From Phallusia mammillata (taxonomy: Eukaryota; Chordata; Ascidiacea; Phlebobranchia; Ascidiidae): 64,000 nucleotides of DNA. Location of the stretch: NCBI GenBank assembly GCA_003260075.1, contig QLIY01000484.1, forward strand, positions 57,275-121,274, written 5' to 3'. Positions 47,456 to 61,545 of the stretch are shown here, one piece after another. The translations under genes and the position numbers were made by a program. Below the pieces are notes generated by a model. It searched no databases. It was given only the letters and a program-made list of their open reading frames with translations, and was not told the origin of the DNA. Every line of letters starts with the position of its first letter. The first letter of the stretch is position 1.

Positions 47456-50400
47456 CTAGGTTTTGCGTGGGATGCATGTAAAAAAGCCAGCTGTACCTGC
47501 AGTATCATTAGTTTCGGGTGACGGAGCTCTAGGAACAGCAACCGGCTCACTTGGCCAGTTTGAAAGCATGTAATTCAACACTTGAATGTGTCTCTTGAAG
47601 CCGATAGCAGCGCTGAGGTCGATTCTGAAACGAAAAAAATACAGCAAACATTTTTTCCACTTCAGCTGTTAATTTGAGCTCCTTCAACTTTTAAAACAAG
47701 TTTATATTCGGTATTGTGCTTACAAAAACCGATGGATATATCTTAGAAAACTCACCCATTGCCAAGGCTTGCATTGACAGGTCCAAGTAAAACCGGACCA
47801 AAACACACTGCCAAATTCTGACAAGTCATCTTGTTTTGTTCATGGTGCATTGCAACCTTCTTCAAATGGTTGAGAAGCGCGTATAAAGTTGCTCGTTCCG
47901 CAGGTGCGGCTGACAACACTTTGATGTGCTGCAGCAAGGCACTTGTTCGCCTTTTTTGTTCTTCTTCGGTAGCAGGTTGAGACCCAGGTATCGACGTAGT
48001 GAGGGTGGGGTCGGGTGCAAATGGTTCCTTGACGACGGTTGCTGGGGTGGGACCTAAGAAAGGAAAAATGTTGACCGAAAATTCTATTTTGGTATGAAAA
48101 CAATTTTAGTGTATTCACATGGAAATAATTCAAAATTTCTTATTCGTTTTCATTGTTTAAGGTAAAAGCGTGAATACTATAATGCGTAACACAACATACT
48201 GTTGCAGAACATTGTCACGCAATATGAGGATGGGCTTGCCAATGGTTTAAATTTCATCCATTAAATTCATGCATAATGGATGCAAAATTGCCATTTGGCA
48301 AACATGACATATGCTTGGCGTTTTCCTGGTTCAAAAGGTCCTGTCTATCTACACATGTCATACAATGGGAAGGGCCAATAACACAAGTCATAGAAACTGC
48401 ACCCAAATCCCAAGGGAGAAAATCAGGCAGACACCAACAGCTGCACTTGGTGCGACCTTGCTTATCAATCATTTTGAAATTATTGAGTGTTGCAATATTG
48501 TTTGACTTTTTTTCCGCTTGTGGTCGAATGTACCTGGATTTTTCTCCATAGCTGTAGTGACAGCTTCGAGCAGTTCTGGTGGGAACAGTGGTTGAGGCAG
48601 TTCCCTCAAGAAATCCTTGAGAATTCCTAGAAGCAAGGCAATAAGGGGAGTCATTAAAACTCTGTACGGAGTAACTGTGTTTAACATGTTTCCTAGAAAG
48701 CTTTCCAATGAAAATGGAAAACAATTTTCTCATGTGATAACTGGCATTTTGCATTTAATGTGCATATAACATGCAATAAAAACCAATGCTTATCATAGAC
48801 ATGTGTTAAGTAGATTTTAATTTGATAAGTGTTTAATTAAACAAAAAAAGTAAAATAATACCTTGATGAATTTTATGCTCAACATTGAATTTTTATGTAT
48901 TTTATTGAAATGTACATAAATATTGTAAAAGGTGATGTTTACAGTTTGATTTGTGCTATTTAGAGTCTTCAGCAAATTGATGGTTGAACTGCATACCATG
49001 GATTTAGGGAAAAGCCTGTTATTGACAGAGGAAAGTCATATGTTTTACACTCCATAATACCTGTGGGGGGGGGGAAAAGCATGTTATTGACAGAGGAAAG
49101 TCATATGTTTTACACTCCATAATACCTGTTATGACATTCACATCAGGGTAGTTGTCAGAGGTAAGCAGAGTTACACCCTTGGCCTCTTCAACCTTTCGTC
49201 GAAGCTCCCTCTTTACAATTGCGGAACCACATAGTCGATATATGCCCACCACCTGCACAAAACACGATTACTCATGAGCGAGCATAAATTCCTTTTCATG
49301 CCTCACTTACTGGTGTGTGAGTGACTATGTAAAGAGGAATGCCATTGAACATCAAGTTTATAGCTTTCGTGTGGTTTTGAATCACCAATGTGAAACAGAA
49401 CTGTATGTTTATGTGTGTAAAAGCAAACACAGGCATGTATTTCCAGGAAAATGGTTGATTTTAAAACTATGCCTAAAATACAGTGGTAATGGCTTAAATA
49501 GACGAAAAAGTGACATAATTTTTTAACAGTTCTGCAAATGCTGTCAATTTGTTCCATTACATTCTTCAAAATGCTTGTTAATATGTGCATGTAAAGTGTT
49601 CAACACTGCTAACTGTATGTAATGTACTTAAACTTTATCTCCACATAACAACGGAACCACTTTGTACAGGAAATTTACAGCAAATTATATAATATATGTG
49701 TTTGGTGCTGCTGTCTTTTCTGCCCATACATAGTCTGAGAAAAAGACACATCAGTGAAGTGGCCATTACAAACCAGGGCATCATCAGTTTGCTGTTAAAG
49801 TTTGTGGGCCAGGAAATGTAAACAGATGCTGGGTGGATGTGAAAAGTAACATCACCAGGGGAGGCTGTTTTTGACACACATTCCCACCAGGGACAACAAG
49901 CATATGTTGGGTTTGTGCTGCAAAGTGAGACTTTGGCAAAGGAAGTTTAATATGATACTAATGGCTTTTTTAATATTAATTTAAAATTGAGATAGACTAA
50001 ATCTAAAATGTTAAAATTGAGACACATACAATAAACATTCCACTAAATAAGGCACAGAAAGCATAGATTATACTTATATATGCATTGAAAGCATACAAGC
50101 AAATATTGTAATATCTAAATATCTAAAAGCTAATACATTTTTTGCATGATTTAGTGAAAATAACTACCATATTACAAAACTTTCAGATGCGGTTTTATTG
50201 AAACTAAATTATGGGATTGTCATATTTAGGTATTCTCTGTCAAACAAATCAAGGATTAGGCCAATTTAAGTCAATACGAGATGCAGTGTAACGGCAGTGA
50301 TATATAGCTCTAGGCAAGATGCACATATGGTGACAACTACTCAGGAATGTGATAGCCAGGCTTATTTCCACCTCAGCAGTCAACCACGACCAACAGTCCA

Positions 50401-53400
50401 AGAAATACTAAGTGCCCAAATTCTATTTGTGAGACATTATGTCCGCGCCATGCTGGCTCACAAAGTGTTGTCAGCAAAACAAGCAGGCCAAGTAATATTC
50501 AACAGTCCCAAATACTTGTGTACCACGATGGGACTGAAATGGATTTTTGTGGTCACCGCACATCAGAGCAAATAGAGCAGCCTAATATTAATGAAGTCTG
50601 TACACACAGCACAAAACCACATGTTCGATTAAATACAGTCCCATTTTTTTGCACAGAAAAAGAGCAAATAATCCGGCTGACCCGACATGGTCAGATCTTG
50701 TTTGGTAAGCAAACAGAAAAAGTTTTGGCACGATGATATTCTTCAAACAGGCACATACCAGCATATGCACTCAAGCACACGCTCATTCACCCTCGCGTGC
50801 ACGCCGGCACGCACGCCAGTGGGCCACAGACTTTACAGTTGACTGCAAGATAACAAGCATGACCGTTGTACGTTTAGTGGCACCTGAACGGCTGCACACT
50901 GCCACAAGCCACCGTTTAATTTCATCAAAGTTAAGGTGCCAACACTTGTGGCATGCATGACAGATATTTGTCTCAGATTTCAGTTCACAAATAGATTTTA
51001 GAGCACTTCCCAGTAGCAAGCTATTGCACTGAAAATGGACCCCAAAAAATGCAATCACACAATATTGTGCAAAAAAATTATGATCCTTAAAATTTCTTAT
51101 TTACCTGCATTCCACGTTTTTCCACTTCTTCTATGCAAGAATGCAGGGGGGGGGGGCCCCAAAAAATGCAATCACACAATATTGTACAAAAAAATTATGA
51201 TCTTTAAAATTTCTTTATGTATTTACCTGCATTCCACGTTTTTCCACTTCTTCTATGCAAGAATGCACTAATGAAGGAATGCCATATCCAGAACTTTCAC
51301 GGTCTACAATGCTTTGAAGGTCAGCACCAAAAACTAGTGGCCCGGGGCTAGATGGATTCTTTTCCAGCGCAACCTGCAATGTAACATTTGTTTTGCATCA
51401 AATTGCATTGTTGAGATCAATCAAATACCCATTACAACTGTAAAACGATCATGTTACTACCTTCATGTACAATGTGCCACGAGGTTCCAGTCTCACTGCA
51501 AGTCGCTCAGAAAAGTTGGATTGAAGTTTGGCACCTTGGATTAGTGTTGGGAGATTAAGAGTGGCATATGAGCAAACTTTGTGCTTGCCACCTCTTGTTT
51601 CCCATGTGTAAAGTGTGACGTGTAAATCCCTGGCCTTGTTGACCATCAGCTGAAAACAACATATGAATTGACCACTGTGATTTAAGAGCAAAGGGCGCTG
51701 TAGAAAAGATGAAGGTAGCAATTATTTAGAGATGAACACCCTCTTTGATTAACCACAAGGTGTGCCCTTTTAAGTAAATTGTTGGGAATAAATTTTGAGT
51801 GCCGACCACAATTACATGTTATGCTAAACTTTCAATACACTTCAAGTGGCTGAAAGTACACATTGACAAGGATAAGATTTGCAAACAAAATCACAATCAC
51901 AAATGTGTACTTTCATATTTGCAGAAAGTGCAATTTTCCACAAGACCACAACAATTAATAAGGGGAAAATCAAGCTAGAAATTGACTACCACTTGACTTG
52001 CCCCAGGCTATAAGTAACATCCTAGGAATGTGAGGTTAATGGGTCAATAGTTTTCACTTGGTATATGATATACAACATGTAAGGAAATAGCACATAATTC
52101 AAGTATCTGTGTACATGCATACGTAACACATAACACAGGTATATGCCGTTATAATAGCAAATAGGCCTGAAGGCAAATTTGTTGTCAAAATTGAAATGTT
52201 GCTCGTTAGTCAGGGCAATGGAATGTTGTTAAACGCTTTCTACTAATCACAACAGCTAATCCTTTGACCATAAACCCCAGGCTTCAATAGCCCAATAACC
52301 CACCACAAAGGGAAGTCATAAATGCCAGTAAACCTCATAGCTGTGCAGTAAACGTTAAAAAACTAATTAACTGGAACGATTGTAAATGCAGTTGCTAAAC
52401 TAAATTATATGTTGACTGTTTTGTTTGTATGAGGGTTTTTGCTATTTAATATTTTTTACCAAAATCATGTAACCCTTCTTGGACAAACTCTGCAAACATA
52501 TAAAACACATTTTAACATTTTTCAAAATATTCCTTGTTAGCATGGGTTTTTATATTTTGCTGAAATAAACAATTCAAGCAAAGCAAATCAAAACAGGGTT
52601 TACCTCAAAGCACTGGTTCCATGCCACAGCGCCACGGCAGGTTTGCATTGTGGTTCCGATTCGCTTTGTTGTGGCATTGTCCACTTGTACAAGGCAGTAG
52701 GCCTCACACAAGGTCTTTTTAAGTTCCCGTACCCCGTACAGTGTTATTACAAGACAGCCTGCACCCAAAACAGATGTAAAAACTTTTGCCCAGTGCAGTG
52801 AAAACAAAAGCGAAAGCAAATGCTTACCATCGATAGCAGGCAAAAACTGATGGTGGAGAGCAGATACAGGTTTGTATTTTTTAAACTGGGACAGTGTGAG
52901 TGCCTTGATTGATGGATCTGGCAAAACGTTATCCCATTCCAACTGTCTACTTAATCTTCTCTGGTGTGCCTAATAAATACAAATATTGAATCTGTTTACT
53001 TATGTGAAAGATAACGACAGAGAAAGGGACCAGACCTTTATATATTACATACATTCTAGTTAGGTTAACAATTCCACCATTTCGTTAAACTTAGTGAACA
53101 GATCAAAGGTGCCCTGCTAATAAACCCTTATATATATTATCTTATAATGCTGTTAATACAACAAAATATAAAACAAGTTTTTATTGTAAATTTGCTGAGT
53201 TGCGGCCCTTGTGACTCCAGTACAATACCAACAACTGTGACTGCTGCCTACCATGCTGATATCGAGGTGATAACGATTTAGCACCGCCGAATCACTTTTA
53301 TTTATGATCTTCTGTAGATTGTGTTGTGTTGACACCTTGGAGCTGTCTGCAAGTAAATTGCCTTCAACCTTCTGTTGTTCATCTTCCCCCATCCAGCATG

Positions 53401-56400
53401 CATATTCACTCATCGAATTTTCAGAACTACTAAAAATGCAAAACACTAATTTGAAAAATTTTGTTATAACTTGAAGCCATTGCAATGTGTTACTGGTTAA
53501 GAAAATAATTTCTGTTAAGTTTTGGAACATTATGCCCTTAAACTATGGTGTATGGTTGTTTAGCAATGTAACAATAAATGTATGAACAGTTACACCAACC
53601 CCCCAAGTTTGAATTTCTTTGTAAATTTTTTGCCCCAATTCTTTTTCCTTGATCGTGATGGTGAGGTTATTTTCACTGCGGTAAAGGACCTGTTGCTGGT
53701 ATTGGAGTTACCTGGTTCTGTAAATGAAAAAGACAGTCATACACATAAAATGTTTAAACAAGAATGGGATAGCATAGCACAAGTCAATGCTACATAGTAG
53801 ATGGGCAGATCTACAAACACAAAAAAACATTTGTCCATATGAAAAGAGATCCATAACCACTTGAAAGATAAACATAACCACAAAGTGTAATGGCCATTGC
53901 CATTGTGTTACAAACTATTGAAGGGCGATTTTATGTCAACAGGGTTACGTCATGTTATTCATACTTTCAGGACAGGAACATTACTCCAAAACTTTTGAGT
54001 AAAGACAACAAAGCAACAATTCCCCTTTCCCCGTGGCCTACTAAATTACATTCTTTCTTTCCAACAATAAAGATACAATATCCAAAGTTGAATCTCACGA
54101 ACATACCTAAATGGGCATTCAGTGTAATTAATATTGATTCAAGCATTAGCCAAGCAAATACAGCAAATGTAATCTAATTTTGCACAGCAAACAAGGTATT
54201 ATTTGTGAATCACTGGGCATAGGTCACTAATGCATCAAGTTCCTAACAGCACAAATCTCATTTAAAACACTATGAATCTCTCGGCAAAGAAAATAAATCC
54301 TACCTTCCGGACTTCCATTGACCAACAAAGTAGGATGGGAAACCTTGGTTGTTTGTGGAACTTTTTCTGTCGCTGTAATGCCAGAGTCCTCTGCCTTGGG
54401 GTGTGGTACTGAGCATTCAGAATCATTCTCGGATTTATCACTGTAGATAAATGTCTTAGGGCTTGGCGAAGATGGAGAGCTAACTGACAGCATGCTTTTA
54501 GCAGATTTCTCCATGGGATTTTTTATGCTGTTTTTTCTGTGAAATGTGAAATCACTGACAGAGCTTGGGCTGTCCAGAGAACTTTTGTGGGATCGTGGGA
54601 TTCCAGGAGAGTTGGAGGAATGTCCACTGCTGCTACTTGACGACTCCGAAGGTCGACGCTTGCAGCTGTTTCTTTTCTGTTTGAACAAAAAATTCATGTG
54701 TTTTACAAAAAGCAATATTTGTTGCACATGTAAATTTAGAAGTTTGTGTAGAATATTAAGTAAAATTCCTGAAAAAATTTTGATGCTTTGTGTGCAATAT
54801 TAATTATAATTCCTCACTTTTGTATCAACCTTTAAATCTCCATTCTTTTGCGAGGTGACACTGACTTTTCGAGGGGGCAATTCTTTTAGTTTTCCTTCTT
54901 TTGTCGAGTGATGCAGTCCATCCAGTCGCATTTGTAACTCATCAGAAACTTGCGGCCCTGATTCCAGCCATTGTCGCTTTTTGTCAACTGTAATACTGTT
55001 AATTGAATTGCTGGACTGTCGAGACATGCAACTGCACTCTCGTGTTGTAAAGTCAGTGTGGGCAACAGGAAAGCGTGGCATGGATGCTTTTTTGCAGCAT
55101 GGTTGTTGGTGTATGACACTGTCTGCTGACGATTGCCAGCCAGCATCTGAGAGTGACCTGGTAAGGTCAGGGTTATGACCCTTCATATGTGTGTGGTGAG
55201 AAACTGTTTCAACCCCTTGAGAGTTCAGGGATGATGATGAAGTTGATGTACTTGGATTCTTCTCATGTTGTCCGTATTTGCGTGAATACTTTATATGATC
55301 ACCAAATGCATCAACATTTACTTCGTCATTGCAGCTGTATGAGGATTCATCATCCGTAGTGGGAACTTCGTCATAGTCCGGGTCATCTATTAGTTTCATG
55401 GTGGTGTGAAAATGAGCACTGTTGCTATCTGAAGTGGTTGGGACATTTCTTAATCCATTACTGCTGGAATAATTGTCAACATCAGGGTGACCTGGATTTG
55501 TTTTTAATTCTGTAGGTGTCCCCTGGCCGTTTATGGTGCTTAAAATGTCATTCACCAAACTATTACAGTCCTCTGGAATATCTTCTGACTGTGCTGTGGT
55601 TGACGAAAGCAAATCACTTTGAAAGTTTGCATCGTCAACACCCTTTGAGTTGTGAATAACTTCACTACTACAGTTGTTGTTGTTTACATTTTTTGGTTTT
55701 TCACAGTCTGCAATTGCATCAAGTAAAATTTGGAAGGATTCATCAAACCTTATCTGGACTGAATTTCGTGCTAGATTGTTGTTTGGCTTCTTATTTTTGA
55801 CAGGCAAAGATAAGTCCACTCTATCATTGTCATACATGCTATTCAGTGTTGCAGTTTTGTTACTTGGTTCAGCAACAACAACATTGTGATTTGAATTCGG
55901 TAAAGCCACTTTGTCAACATCACTTGATTTTCCTTCCACAATACGTTGCAGTTGGGGATTTTTAATTACTTGGTAGTTCTTAGGGCGACTGGTAGACTTG
56001 TGCGAGGAACGGACTTTCAGAACAAGATTATTGGGTAAGCACATCATCCCAGCAACCATCTTAACATCCTGGTCTACGATGTCAACATTGTTGATTGACA
56101 ATATTTGATCGCCCACATGCAAAAGATTTTCCCTTGACACTTTACATGATGTATCAAGGCGACTTACAAATATTCCCTGTTTTGCAGCACCATTATCAAA
56201 CTGTTTTGGAACTTTGCGCTTCTTGATAAAGATTCCTAAACTTCCATCTTTGCTTCGATCTATTTCTATAGTTTTTGTAAGGATCGTGGAAGGGCCATGT
56301 TTTTCTGATAGACTGCTAATACGTCGAACACCTCCTTGTAGCATTTTAACAAGTCCATTGCCTTTTGAGTGCTTTGTTCTGTTGACTGGTGTCTGTGGTT

Positions 56401-56896
56401 TAGTTACGACACCATTTGCATGTGACATTGACCCATTTTGCAAAGGTGGTTTTCCTCCATTTTGCAGCATTGATTTCATTTCATTTGTGATGAAAAGCTG
56501 ATCAGGGTTAATTGTACTAACTCGAACATCAGTCTGAAAAACATATATGTATATATATTATAGTAATGCAACCAATGCAAGAAAATGCAAAGCAGTAGCA
56601 CACAAATAAGAAATATTTCAAACTTTTACCTTTCGGCCTCTGAATGACATTCCTTTGAACCCGTTTTTATTTCTTCTAATCTCCACTCCTTTTGTTTCAG
56701 CATTTCCATTTGGTTGATCATTTGTTTCAGAGGATTCAGATATCCGAGTCTGTGTAGAATCAGGTATATACTGTTGGAGACGTCTTTTGCGGCGTTCAGG
56801 TGGCATAGACTGCGATCTTTTAAATGTAGTTTCATGTACATCCCATTGATTTATAGTAGGTGCCATTTCTACAGTGTTGTTGAGTACTTCACTCAT
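47456..56896 (-). CDS. SYDE: SYD-1/SYDE synaptic RhoGAP with PDZ, C2 and RhoGAP domains
   Basis: Presynaptic assembly factor and Rho GTPase-activating protein. Exons (5' to 3' on the minus strand): 56630-56896, 54818-56533, 54304-54676, 53600-53717, 53252-53429, 52828-52969, 52604-52758, 51461-51649, 51227-51373, 49126-49252, 48534-48626, 47756-48053, 47456-47624; 1323 residues, all phases agree. PDZ about 175-267 ([22 protein letters not shown]). About 270-900 is a long Ser/Asn-rich disordered stretch. C2-like domain about 930-1045 ([20 protein letters not shown]). RhoGAP about 1060-1290 with arginine finger R1101 in [51 protein letters not shown] closely recalls vertebrate SYDE2. Vertebrate SYDE1/2 are described without a PDZ, worm and fly SYD-1 with one. 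Joins lie at 49065-49074 and 51146-51156, in introns. Confidence 0.9.
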
Positions 56897-59106
56897 AATG
56901 AACGTGCCCCAATAATCAAAAGTTGCTGGTCACATGTTTGAAGCTTCATTCGTTTGTTGTTAACATTAGAAAAATACTGTTAACACAGTCAAGCCCTGAA
57001 ACTTCGGCCTAACTGAGTAAGCAAACTATGCTGCAAATATAAAGTTATACTTAAACTCGGGTTTGCGTTTACACAACGTCCTTGAAACAATATTATTACA
57101 GCAACAATCTGTTGCAAAAACGGTATATCCTTAATGCCGTGTTTTTCTGGCATTAGTGAATAAACAAATTTATCTGTCCTGGCAACCTTCGGAAAAACAT
57201 CAAACCTCACTGTCGCATAGCGCGCGACGCCAAAAGCAAATGAAGCGCATCAACGCTACCGAACAAACGCTTGGAATGGAATGGTCGAATGGAATGGAGG
57301 GGAGGGTAAAATAAATTCGACCACAAGGCGACACCTAGTGTTTACTACGTTTGTTTTAATTATTCCTTCGATGATTTTGCTTGGTGAAAACTTGTAGGAA
57401 TACATTACAACATGATGTTTGTTATGAGTCTAAAGGTAAACTAAATCAAAACAAACGAAACGGATATCACTGTCCCTAACCTTCCAAGCTTGGAGCTTGC
57501 AAGGACAGTCTTTGGCTTCACACCCAAGTATCTTGCACTTTAATTTGTTTGTTTATTATGTCTTGGCACAGATCAGAAAGATTGAATGCATATAATGAAT
57601 ATTTACGAACGAAGGGGTATACAATCTGGATAAAAGCGTTAAATTGTACATATATGTTTTTTTTATTGACTCAGAACTAGGCTACTGCACAAAGTCATTT
57701 AGAAAATTACACCAGTCGTGTCTGTCATACAACTATATATGCAACCTATATCAGAGCTCTTCAACCGGGGTTCCGCGGAACCCTATGGTTCCGTACAACC
57801 CTTTCAGGGGTTCCGTGAACTTTAAGGGTTGCACGGGGAGTAGCAATTCGAACACGAATGATTCATAGTATCATTGTTTCGAACAGCAATGCTCGCCTGT
57901 GCGATATTGTTAACCTTTGTTATACCATTGATCAATTGTGACGTAATATATACAACCTTGTTACACTCTAGCTAAGTTGCGAGATTAATGTAGAAACGAC
58001 CGATCCAAATAACACGGCAATGCGTTTCAGTTAACCGTTTAATTTAAGTCAACCTTTGTGATGTGCTTTGGATGTGTATGCATCTTTTTTCTTTGATGTA
58101 GCCTGCTTGTATTACATTCATTAAAATTATTTTTAGGGGGGTTCCGCAAAGTTTGACAAAATACCTTAAGGGTTCCGCGTCACTAAAAAGGTTGAAGAGC
58201 ACTGACCTATATATACATGAAAATATATGTGTTTTTGCAGATCTTTGAAAATGCGCTTGCTTGAAACATGCATTTTTGAAGGGTTATATACGCAAGGGTG
58301 AAAGTTTGAGAAACGCCGCTATAGACTATGGGGAATTTACCGCCTGTTGAGAACATCCGCTAAAAAGCATTATGCCCTAAAACTAATTAACTGTAAGTCA
58401 TAGGTTTCAAAATCACTGTTTATCTGGGTTGTGTTAAACATCTACTGTTAAACATATGGTTAGGCCTATATATGATATATTATGTACTGATATATTGACC
58501 AATAGTTGGCTTTTTCAAATGGGCATTAAACTGACTGTGGGTCATTACCTCATGTGAAAGCACACACTTGACATGTGCCAAATGGTATTGGGCTGGCTAA
58601 AATAGCGTCTGATCAGTGTGCATAGCACGAATGTTCAGGAAACTGTAAGCTACGTCGTGAATCGTGATAGTGTAATGGTTCATGCTTGCAATCCCACTTC
58701 AGAGTTACGTGCAGTTGCCTTTACCTTTGTACGGTAGAGTTTACTTTTACAGCAACAAACATTGAGAGAAGGGTTTAAACTGTAAAATGGTATTTTTTTG
58801 ACTTTAGGTTGATGATTAAGCGTAAGGTTGACTAAACAACTGTTGTTACATGCAGTTGGACTCAAGTTGCTTGATAGACAAGCACGGCCTGGTTAGAATA
58901 TGTCTTGGTTCGATTTTTAAACAGATACTATGTAAAATCATGACAGTCCACTCTTTTTGCTGGATCTCTACTCGCAACAAAGCAATGTATTGAAAAATGC
59001 ATTGTCGCATGCGACGCCTTGTATTTGTTGCGTTACCGATCGAGTAGTTCTTGTTATGTTTCTTGTCCAAACGCATGTGCATATTTTAATCAAGTGAATT
59101 TAAAGT
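56897..59106. other. Intergenic between divergent SYDE and RDH genes
   Basis: Shared upstream region of SYDE (-) and the first RDH-like gene (+). Contains a hAT-like MITE at 57752-58204. I see no further gene or clear promoter motif. Confidence 0.5.
57752..58204. mobile_element. hAT-like MITE, 453 bp
   Basis: Starts CAGAGCTCTTCAACC and ends GGTTGAAGAGCACTG, near-perfect inverted termini, with perfect 8-bp target duplication ACCTATAT at 57744-57751 and 58205-58212. Further inward, GGTTCCGCGGAACC and GGGTTCCGCG repeat the inverted symmetry. No transposase frame. Confidence 0.9.
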
Positions 59107-61545
59107 ATGCCTACGAACACGAGGTCAGCATCGGGTAGCTGGGTGAGAAGTGACATCAAGTTGACTGGGAAGACTGTGATAATCACAGGAGCTAACACAG
59201 GTATCGGCCTTGAAACGGCAATAGATTTGGTCAAGAGAGAAGCACGGGTGATAATTGCTTGCAGAAGCCTAGAACGAGGTGGTGATGCAAAAAACAGGGT
59301 AAGATTGGAATAATAGCGCTGGGTGTATTGTGGGTAAAGTTATAGCCTGTTCTATCACCGTTTTATAACACGTACATATGGGTGTTTATTTTTCGGTGTA
59401 ATGTTCTTTATGGGAGTAATCACTTGCAATTTGATCAAAATCTAGTGTATAAAACTCTATGCCAAACCAAATCAACCGGTATACACATTATATTTGCGTC
59501 TTCAGTTCCCGTGATCTAATAATTTGCAATTTGCTGACATCTCGAATGGTTTAACGAGATAATTTTGATAGATATTAGAGGAAACAAATTGTGATGAAGA
59601 GAAAGTGGTCGTCAAACAGTTAGACCTTTCGTCATTTGAATCTGTCAGAAAGTTTGCAGCCGACGTCAATGCTTCTGAGGAAAGGCTTGACATACTCATA
59701 AACAATGCAGGTACGAAATAAAAGTAAATTTTGTTGATGCTAATGTTTGAAAAAAGCTCAAGAAAATAAAACTATTTTGGGACAGGTATCATGGGAAGTT
59801 CCGTGAAGAAAACAAGTGATGGATTTGAAATAAATGTCGGAGTTAACCATCTTGGTCATTTTCTGTTGACCAATCTCTTACTCGACCTGATTAAGGTTGG
59901 TGCTGTACAGTCATTCAGGACTGAAAAAAGTTTGTGCACTTTTTAAACAAAAGAATTTCACATGAACGCCTAACCGGACTCTAAGTTAAACGTGCCTACA
60001 TCGAATTTACGATAACGACGAATGCCAATGTTACATTGTATGTGTTTTCTATGTTTATATAGGACAATATGTTTCATTGACAATTGACAACTGACAAAAA
60101 ATAGATTAATCTTGAAGTCATATTTTTTATTTGTACGTATCACGATTTAAAAATCTATTATCTAATTTAGTCTATTACGGGTATTTGATAGCTTATCAAA
60201 CATAGGCGATAACTACAGTTACATCACCTACTATGATTTTTAAAACACTATTGTTTTGAAAAAAGTCAGTATTTCGTTGGCAGGTTGGATTGACACCCCA
60301 GCTAGCCTTAAAATCCACAGTGGTAAAATGATAGTAAAGCACAACTTTTCTGTTGTGGTATAACCATAGATAACTTTAAGTTGTCTATGCCATAGACATA
60401 GACTCTATGGTATAACACCGCAGATAACCTGGTAGAAAAACTTATGCTTACATGCCGGAAGCGTAGCTTACAACTTCGCGTGACGTCATAAATGATTCAG
60501 TTGATTCGGCAAAACTGACGAATATGTGGTTTCGAACAACCTAAAATAAGCCGATTCGGCGCATCTCTAATTTCAAGATTTATGAATGATTGAACACAAG
60601 TGTTAAAACAGTTAACCTTGGTGTTTCAGAGGAGTGCTCCAGCCCGAATCGTTGTTGTTTCCTCGGAAGCACATAAACAGGCAAAGCGCATACAGTGGGA
60701 TAAGTTAAACACAGAAAACAGCTCGAGTTCGTTCGGAAAGTATGCTGAGAGCAAGCTAATGAACATTCTCTTCGTAAAGGAGCTGGTTGTACGTCTTGAA
60801 GGTATACCGAACTCGTTTTATATTAAATTCATAAACATACTGGAGTATAGTGCGTTGGGCCTTATTTGTTTTTGTGTCTTGCGTCAGCCACCGAATAATA
60901 GCAATTTTTACGATTGAATAAAAACAGAAAGTGCATATTTAATGATTTAATGTAAAGAAAGACTCAAATTCTTAATTTTCTACCAGGTCTACTTGTTTTT
61001 AGGGACAAATGTGTCGGCGTACGCACTGCATCCTGGCGCTGTACAAACTGATTTGTGGAATCACATGTTTGACGGCGATGTATCATGCTGGAGGTCCTGT
61101 TTAGGTTGTTGTACGTATCCAATACGAAGAGTAGCCTTTAAAACAGCAGTGCATGGGGCACAGACCAGTATATATTGTGCAATCGCCACCGAACTGGCAA
61201 AAGTTAGCGGTAAATACTTCAGGTGAGCTGCACTAGCAATCATGAGCACTTTTTGCGTTAAGGCTGACTGTTGGTTGGATTGTTTTGTAGTCAACAGACA
61301 GCTAAACAGCCCGCTGCATGTTACAAATGTAGGTGACTCTTTCCTATTACCGAAATGGGCACCCTTTATAACAGTCCTGGCTGTCAAGTTAATTTACCAT
61401 TACCAATAAATTGTATGCTTTGTATTGCAGCGATTGTAAGATTGCCAGTGAAAGCAGTGCCGCTAAAAAGCTTGAAGACGCAAAACGGCTGTGGGAAGTG
61501 AGTGAAGAACTCACAGGACTTACACTGACCCAGCATACAACATAA
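59107..61545 (+). CDS. Retinol dehydrogenase-like SDR, copy 1
   Basis: Short-chain dehydrogenase of the RDH11-14 group, expected to interconvert retinol and retinal with NADP(H) at membranes. Exons: 59107-59298, 59572-59710, 59786-59895, 60630-60801, 61003-61222, 61431-61545; 315 residues, the usual size. Cofactor motif TGANTGIG at 27-34, NNAG at 108-111, catalytic serine in VVVSSEAHK (about 158-159), YAESK with Tyr185 and Lys189, then [12 protein letters not shown]. The N-terminus ([12 protein letters not shown]) lacks the long membrane anchor typical of RDH11/12. The next gene downstream has the same exon structure. Substrate is inferred from family. Confidence 0.9.

Noticed and set aside
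53582-53797. Plus-strand open frame with sequence like a small protein
   Set aside because: It overlaps SYDE exon 4 on the opposite strand, which is supported by phase on both sides.
58653-58710. tRNA A-box-like TAGTGTAATGG
   Set aside because: No B-box at the right distance and no acceptor stem.
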